From Thalassiosira profunda (Eukaryota; Bacillariophyta; Thalassiosirophyceae; Thalassiosirales; Thalassiosiraceae): a stretch of DNA of 10,769 bases. Below, piece after piece: positions 6,763 to 10,769 of this stretch. Made by a program: the position numbers and the translations under genes. The stretch covers positions 1 to 10,769 of the forward strand of contig JALLAP010000714.1 of assembly GCA_036939355.1 (NCBI GenBank). Reading direction: 5' to 3'. The notes below the pieces were generated by a model that was not told the origin of the DNA, searched no databases, and saw only the letters and a program-made list of their open reading frames with translations. Numbering within the stretch: the first letter of the stretch is position 1; each line of letters opens with the position of its first letter.

Positions 6763-7995
6763 TTAATACTCCCTGAATTTCTGTATCAACTCCTCCACCG
6801 GCTCTTGCTCGATGAACGGGATCACGTCGCGAACGATAATGTCAGCCCCACTTCGTATGCGACGTTCGACCTTGTACGCATGCGCATCGAACGGGCCCTC
6901 CGATATTGACGATTGATGTTGCAGCACTTCTTCCATCGATGCAAATCCAGCATCGAATTGCAAACAGCTCGCCCTCCAGACGGCCAGCTCCAGCGTGAAT
7001 ACTTTTTCAGTAAACTCCCGTATTGCCTCGCACACCATGTCGAGTTTGTCGCGTGTGGTAAAATCCCTCTCGTGCGTTTGCATGCTCGTCAGCAACCGCT
7101 TCATATCGGCCTTCCACAACTCCAGTCCCTTGCTTTCCATGCGGCACAACATCCCCTGCAGCAACAATTGCACAACTTCAATTTGACTCTCGGTCGTGTG
7201 CAGCAGCGCCAAATGCACCGGCAGTCGACCCACATTGTCTTCCTTCATCACCGTCTCGTTGTCGAGATCGAATTTCAGCAGCAGCTCTATCACTTCCGGG
7301 CGGGCTCCGTTCCGGCACGCCGCGTGCAAAGGCAGCTGACCGTAGAACCCTGGCTCGTGAAGCGTGCGGCGGCTCTCTTTGTTCTCCAGCAACAACGAGA
7401 CGACGCTCGCCGGGGCGCCGTATCTCACGGCGGAGTGGATCGGGAGCGATCCGTTGTCTGCTTTGGTAAACAGAGTCTTCCCCGATCGGTCGCTGTCGAC
7501 CAGCAATTGCACCACCTCCGTCTGATGGCGGCTGCAGGCCGTGTGCAAGGGCAAATCGCCCCATTTGTCCGGCAGCGTGATGGATTGCTTGTTGATGTCT
7601 GCCTCGAGCAAGCTCTCCAATATGGAGAGAGGGGCGTTCTTGTCGCAGGCCAGGTGGATGGGCAGCCTCTTCGATTCGTCGTCTGTTTTTGCAGACACAT
7701 CACAGCACACATCAGGTCAGTACATCAAATAATGACATATTATCCGTGCATGCACAGATTGCAACTACTCACACGTCATCAACACCGCTAATTGCAATAC
7801 TTCCTCGGTATAGCCCGCCACCAATACCACGAATTCTTCCTCGAGCGCCTGCCGCACTTCCTCCACGAGGGCTGACGCCCTTTCCCCGGCATCCCCTAGC
7901 ACGGGGTCCACCCGGAAGCGCTCCAGAAGTTGGTCCAGTTGGGAGCGGAGGCCACGCGCCTCGGCCTCCGCCCGCGCCTGCTCTTCTTGCCGCAT
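6763..7995 (-). CDS. Ankyrin-repeat protein, two exons
   Basis: Exons 7995-7773 and 7682-6763 join to 1143 nt (380 residues plus TAA). The intron removes 90 bp and gives ...LAVLMT-Y-DESKRLPIHLA. Residues 1-75 are charged and helical (EEQARAEAEARG), possibly a coiled coil. Five ankyrin repeats start with LP(I/L/V)H at L81, L118, L154, L191 and L228. Their 36-37-residue period is longer than the usual 33 and matches the form I associate with diatom ankyrin proteins. Residues 255-380 form a conserved-looking helical tail (ELWKADMKRLLTSMQTHERD; RSGADIIVRDVIPFIEQ) that I cannot assign to a named domain. There is no signal peptide or membrane segment. The frame continues upstream of 7995 only to a TGA at 8070-8068 without another ATG. 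A donor-like AAG|GTGAGT at 8072-8066 may indicate an intron in the 5' UTR. Likely an interaction adaptor; specific role unknown. Confidence 0.85.
7683..7772 (-). other. Ankyrin gene intron (90 bp, phase 1)
   Basis: Donor GACGT|GTGAGT and acceptor AAAACAG|ACGACG. A branch-site-like CTGAC lies about 35 bases before the acceptor. Other nearby GT/AG combinations do not keep the frame into the ankyrin repeats. No MORN similarity is visible. Confidence 0.85.
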
Positions 7996-8279
7996 AATGT
8001 GCCCGTTATCCCCGCTAGCCCGCCCACGCCGCCGCGTCGTCGCCTCTGTTCTGGTTCGGTCCTCCACTCACCTTCCCTCCAGAGTCACGGGTCCGGGAAA
8101 TCACGGGGGAACACACAAAGTCAGCTGGCTGGACATAGGGAAAAAGAAAATCACGTGTATTATTCGCCGTGATTTTTTGCTCCCCTTCTCACTCCCTCCC
8201 CCCCCGCCCCACCGCGGCGTCGATGGCGGTGGACTGAAAAGCCGCGCACCCCCTCCCTCTCCAACGCCCCCCTCTCACA
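7996..8279. promoter_or_regulatory. Divergent promoter region between the ankyrin gene and the ankyrin-PP2C gene
   Basis: The two start codons point away from each other across 284 bp. The part at 8181-8279 is strongly C-rich on the plus strand and probably forms the PP2C gene's 5' leader. On the minus strand a short upstream open frame of 11 codons (ATGTCCAGC...TGA) precedes the ankyrin gene. No TATA box is evident. The TCACG dyad at 8147-8176 is the main structured element. Confidence 0.5.
8147..8176. promoter_or_regulatory. Perfect 9-bp inverted repeat AAAATCACG / CGTGATTTT with 12-bp spacer
   Basis: AAAATCACG at 8147-8155 is mirrored by CGTGATTTT at 8168-8176. The left arm overlaps CACGTG (8152-8157), the G-box/E-box core bound by bZIP and bHLH factors in other eukaryotes. 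A further AAATCACG lies at 8098-8105 and an AGTCACGG at about 8083-8090, so TCACG occurs four times in roughly 95 bp. It lies between two divergent genes and could serve either. Factor binding is inferred. Confidence 0.4.
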
Positions 8280-10769
8280 ATGTTCATCTCGCACTGGTTC
8301 GCCGAGCTCGGAGTCACCGACATCCTGGCCCCCCTTAGCCCAGAGAAGGAGTCGGCCACCAAAGACGGTGCATCCTCGGACGTGCACCGCGAGGAGGAGA
8401 GCGCCTTCTGGTCCATCGTGGCGCCCCGGAGCGAGACCAAGCCAAAGCCTTCGGCGGGCGGGGAGTCGCACTCGCAGTTGGAGGAGATGGGCGATGCGCA
8501 GTCCAAGCCGGCGGCGGAAGCGGCGATGATCGTCCACCGAGATGCGCCCGCAACGGTGCACCCCCCCGGAAAGATGGTGCAGTGCCGGCATTGCCACAAG
8601 CTGACCCCGGCGGACGGACCCGCAACAGCCAACGGCGGAGCGCGCAGTGGGGGGAATGCGACCGAGAAAGCGGAAGCGCATCCGACCACCCCTCTCTCGT
8701 CCCTGCCGCCCCAAACGCCGGCCAACACCCCCGCACTCAACAATGAATGGCACTCGGCCCAAGCGGCAACAACGGACGACGAGCAGTCGCGCCTCCAGCA
8801 ACAGGTACTGGAGGCGTGCGCCCGCACCGCCGCAACGGCGGCGGGGTCCACGTCCGAGTGGGAGGCGAAGCACGCCCTCTTCTCCCTGTGCGGGGCGCCG
8901 CCCAAGCCTCCGAAGAAGGGGAAGGACGGAAAACCCATTGCGCCCAAAGTGGGGGAGGACGGCAAGCCCGCGAAGAGCAAGGGAGTAAAGAAGATTGACA
9001 AATTGCTGGGGAACCAGCCCCAGTTGGTCCTGTGTCGGAGCGCGGGCATGGCGAGCCTGGGATTGGCGGACGGGCATACGGTGCTGCACGCGGCGTGCCA
9101 CGCGGGGAACGGGGAGGTCGTTGCCTACTTGCTGGAGGGGTGGGTGTCCCTCGGACCAGTGGACGAGCTGAACGACGACGAGAACAGCGAGGATGGGGAG
9201 GGAGCGAGGCCCAAGATCGACCTCAATGAAAGGGACCTGCAGGGCCAGACGGCCCTCCACGTCGCCGCCGGCCAGGGACACGTGGACGTCGTGAAGATGC
9301 TGAAGGAGGCTTATGAGGAGATGGCCGCGCGGATGGACGATTGGGACCGGATGATGGCAAGGATGATCGTGGAGGACGTCGACAACAATGGAGAGGAGGG
9401 CGAGGAGGATGCGGGTTCGCTGGGCGGGCCCAAAGAGGTCGAGGAATTGGGCGAGGAGTTGGCCAAGCTGTCGACTTCCGAGGCCGCGGCGCAGATGACG
9501 CTCCAAACGCCTACGGCGGCGGCGCCCAAATCCAAATCGCCAATGCGGCAACGCCAGACGCCCCTGTCCCGATCGCCGAAGCGCTCCCCCAAACGCCCCG
9601 CGGGGCGGCTGTCGCCCCTCCGCTCTCCCAAATTCGCCGGCCCGACGGCCCCGGTCGACCTCTCGGGCACCACTCCTCTCGGCCGCGCGGCCACCTCGCC
9701 CGTGCCCAAAGCCAAAAAGAACCGGGGCGAATTGGAGAAGCTCCTGTACGAGGAGGGCGACCGGAGCATCGTGGGGGCGGGACGGACGCCGCCCCGGGAG
9801 CGGTGCGGGCCGCGCGGACGAGTCAGCCCGGTGCCCGCTGGAGGTATGGGAGCCGCTACAACGATTAGCGGGACGAGCAGCTACCTCAGCCCGACGCCCG
9901 GGAAGCGCCGCGGACGGCACGCGACGCCCGGGAGCGCGGCGAGCTCGCAGTACGCGACGCCGTTCGGGACGCCCCCGACGATCTTGGAGGGGGCGCCCCT
10001 GGCGGGCGACGGCCAAAACAATCCACGGCTGCAATTGAGGTTCGCCGCGGCCGAGATGAACGGCTGGCGGATCGAGATGGAGGACAAGATCTTGGCGCGG
10101 TACCCGCTGTACGAGGCGGGGGAGGGCTTGCCGACGAGACCGGCGCCCGAGGATGCCGACGCGGCCGCTGCTGCATCGCCATTGGGTCCCACGCTGGGCC
10201 TCTTTGGGGTCTTCGACGGCCACGGCGACGGCGGCTACGCGTCCGAGTTCGTTGCCACGCGCCTCGAGGGGGCGCTGACATCCCAACCTTCCTGGGCGGC
10301 CGCATACTACGGCTGCAACGATAGCGAGGGGAACGGGCCGATGGAGTCTGTTCTGACGCAGGCGTGCTACGATTTGGATGAGGCGCTGCGGACCGACAGG
10401 GCGCGGCCGCGGGACGGGGGCACCACGGCGATTGTGGCGGTGGCGAGCGATCGGTATGTGTTCGTGGCCAATGTTGGGGATAGTCGGTGCATCCTCGTGC
10501 GGAGGAAGGAGGCTGCAAATAATGGAGAGGCTGCCGCAAAGCCGTGCTGGGAACCGTCCGAACTCGACGTCGTGCCCATGTCGGAGGACCACAAGCCGGA
10601 TCTCCCGGAAGAACGGTCTCGGATTGAATCGGCCGGCCTGACCGTGCAGACCGACCATGTCCCTCCCTCCGACGACGACGAAGACGGCGAGTTCACCGCC
10701 GTCCACCGCGTCAAGCTCTCCGACAAGGAGCTCCTCGGCGTCTCCCGCGCGTTCGGCGACCACGACTAC
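8280..10769 (+). CDS. Ankyrin repeat-PP2C family protein phosphatase fusion (partial, C-terminus off right edge)
   Basis: An uninterrupted frame of 830 codons runs from the ATG at 8280 (in-frame TGA upstream at 8235-8237) to the window end. Residues 1-250 are Ala/Pro-rich and mostly disordered, with a lone C102-x2-C105. Two ankyrin units follow: DGHTVLHAACHAGNGEVV (264-281) and LQGQTALHVAAGQGHVDVV (320-338). An acidic stretch precedes a basic linker (415-570) full of SP and TP sites. The PP2C domain begins near 590: MNGWRIEMED (593-602), VFDGHGDGG with metal-ligand D646 (644-652), GGTTAIVA, ANVGDSRC with D733, EDHKPD with D770, and LLGVSRAFGD with D827. Members are Mg/Mn-dependent Ser/Thr phosphatases, and every motif expected this far is intact, so an active enzyme is likely. 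The remaining C-terminal part of the domain lies outside the window. It shares its promoter region with the ankyrin gene to the left. Very GC-rich codon use. Confidence 0.9.
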   Translation, partial: MFISHWFAELGVTDILAPLSPEKESATKDGASSDVHREEESAFWSIVAPRSETKPKPSAGGESHSQLEEMGDAQSKPAAEAAMIVHRDAPATVHPPGKMVQCRHCHKLTPADGPATANGGARSGGNATEKAEAHPTTPLSSLPPQTPANTPALNNEWHSAQAATTDDEQSRLQQQVLEACARTAATAAGSTSEWEAKHALFSLCGAPPKPPKKGKDGKPIAPKVGEDGKPAKSKGVKKIDKLLGNQPQLVLCRSAGMASLGLADGHTVLHAACHAGNGEVVAYLLEGWVSLGPVDELNDDENSEDGEGARPKIDLNERDLQGQTALHVAAGQGHVDVVKMLKEAYEEMAARMDDWDRMMARMIVEDVDNNGEEGEEDAGSLGGPKEVEELGEELAKLSTSEAAAQMTLQTPTAAAPKSKSPMRQRQTPLSRSPKRSPKRPAGRLSPLRSPKFAGPTAPVDLSGTTPLGRAATSPVPKAKKNRGELEKLLYEEGDRSIVGAGRTPPRERCGPRGRVSPVPAGGMGAATTISGTSSYLSPTPGKRRGRHATPGSAASSQYATPFGTPPTILEGAPLAGDGQNNPRLQLRFAAAEMNGWRIEMEDKILARYPLYEAGEGLPTRPAPEDADAAAAASPLGPTLGLFGVFDGHGDGGYASEFVATRLEGALTSQPSWAAAYYGCNDSEGNGPMESVLTQACYDLDEALRTDRARPRDGGTTAIVAVASDRYVFVANVGDSRCILVRRKEAANNGEAAAKPCWEPSELDVVPMSEDHKPDLPEERSRIESAGLTVQTDHVPPSDDDEDGEFTAVHRVKLSDKELLGVSRAFGDHDY

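Noticed and set aside
6913..7791. 292-residue plus-strand frame opposite the ankyrin gene
   Set aside because: Antisense shadow of the ankyrin repeats; His/Gln/Arg-rich with no domain.
7765..8067. Starting the ankyrin protein at 8067
   Set aside because: The codon there is GTG, not ATG, directly after an in-frame TGA. In a eukaryotic nuclear gene the first ATG at 7995 is the better start, and the GTGAGT here looks more like a splice donor.
8160..10763. 867-residue open frame on the minus strand
   Set aside because: It is the exact antisense of the ankyrin-PP2C gene, whose motifs are unmistakable. High GC with biased third positions keeps the opposite strand open. The predicted product is Arg/Gly/Leu-rich with no domain.

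Overview
The window looks like compact nuclear DNA of a photosynthetic stramenopile, most likely a centric diatom of the Thalassiosira type. The evidence is short spliceosomal introns (71-90 bp, GT...AG), tightly packed genes on both strands, high GC with marked local variation, and a gene set typical of diatoms: MORN-MYND proteins, 36-37-residue 'LPLH' ankyrin repeats, and a mitochondrial-type pyruvate kinase. No rRNA, tRNA, CRISPR array, integrase or transposase gene was seen. The genus is an inference.

Layout, left to right. (1) 1-1792, minus strand: the start and main part of a long, disordered, Ser/Arg-rich protein with an N-terminal C-x2-H...C-x2-C knuckle and a C-terminal (GYPEQ)n repeat; it runs off the left edge. 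(2) 1793-2320: gene-free, holding the presumed promoter of gene 1. (3) 2321-4217, minus: a five-exon pyruvate kinase of 528 residues, with an N-terminal presequence resembling a mitochondrial one and the Ile-Gln...Lys signature of K+-independent enzymes. (4) 4218-4558: divergent promoter region. (5) 4559-6646, plus: a single-exon 695-residue protein with ten MORN repeats, a complete MYND zinc finger and a leucine-rich-repeat tail. (6) 6647-6762: a 116-bp convergent spacer. (7) 6763-7995, minus: a two-exon 380-residue protein with five ankyrin repeats. (8) 7996-8279: a second divergent promoter with repeated TCACG motifs. (9) 8280-10769, plus: the first 830 residues of an ankyrin/PP2C protein phosphatase fusion with a proline-directed-phosphorylation-like linker, cut by the right edge.

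The most striking observation is the second intron of the pyruvate kinase gene (3755-3837). Apart from the last five bases at its 3' splice site, it is a reverse-complement copy of a MORN repeat. It matches one repeat of the neighbouring MORN gene (5141-5218) at 67 of 78 positions by hand alignment, and all 26 codons of the MORN reading frame are still open on the plus strand. The homology begins at the first intron base, and the intron is bounded by a 6-bp direct repeat, CCAGGT. This looks like a recent intron gain, in which antisense protein-repeat DNA was inserted into a metabolic gene and its termini serve as splice sites.

The genes do not form an obvious pathway. Genes 7 and 9 both carry ankyrin repeats and share a promoter region; genes 3 and 5 share a promoter region and also the MORN-derived sequence. 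The left and right genes continue outside the window, so their full domain content is unknown.
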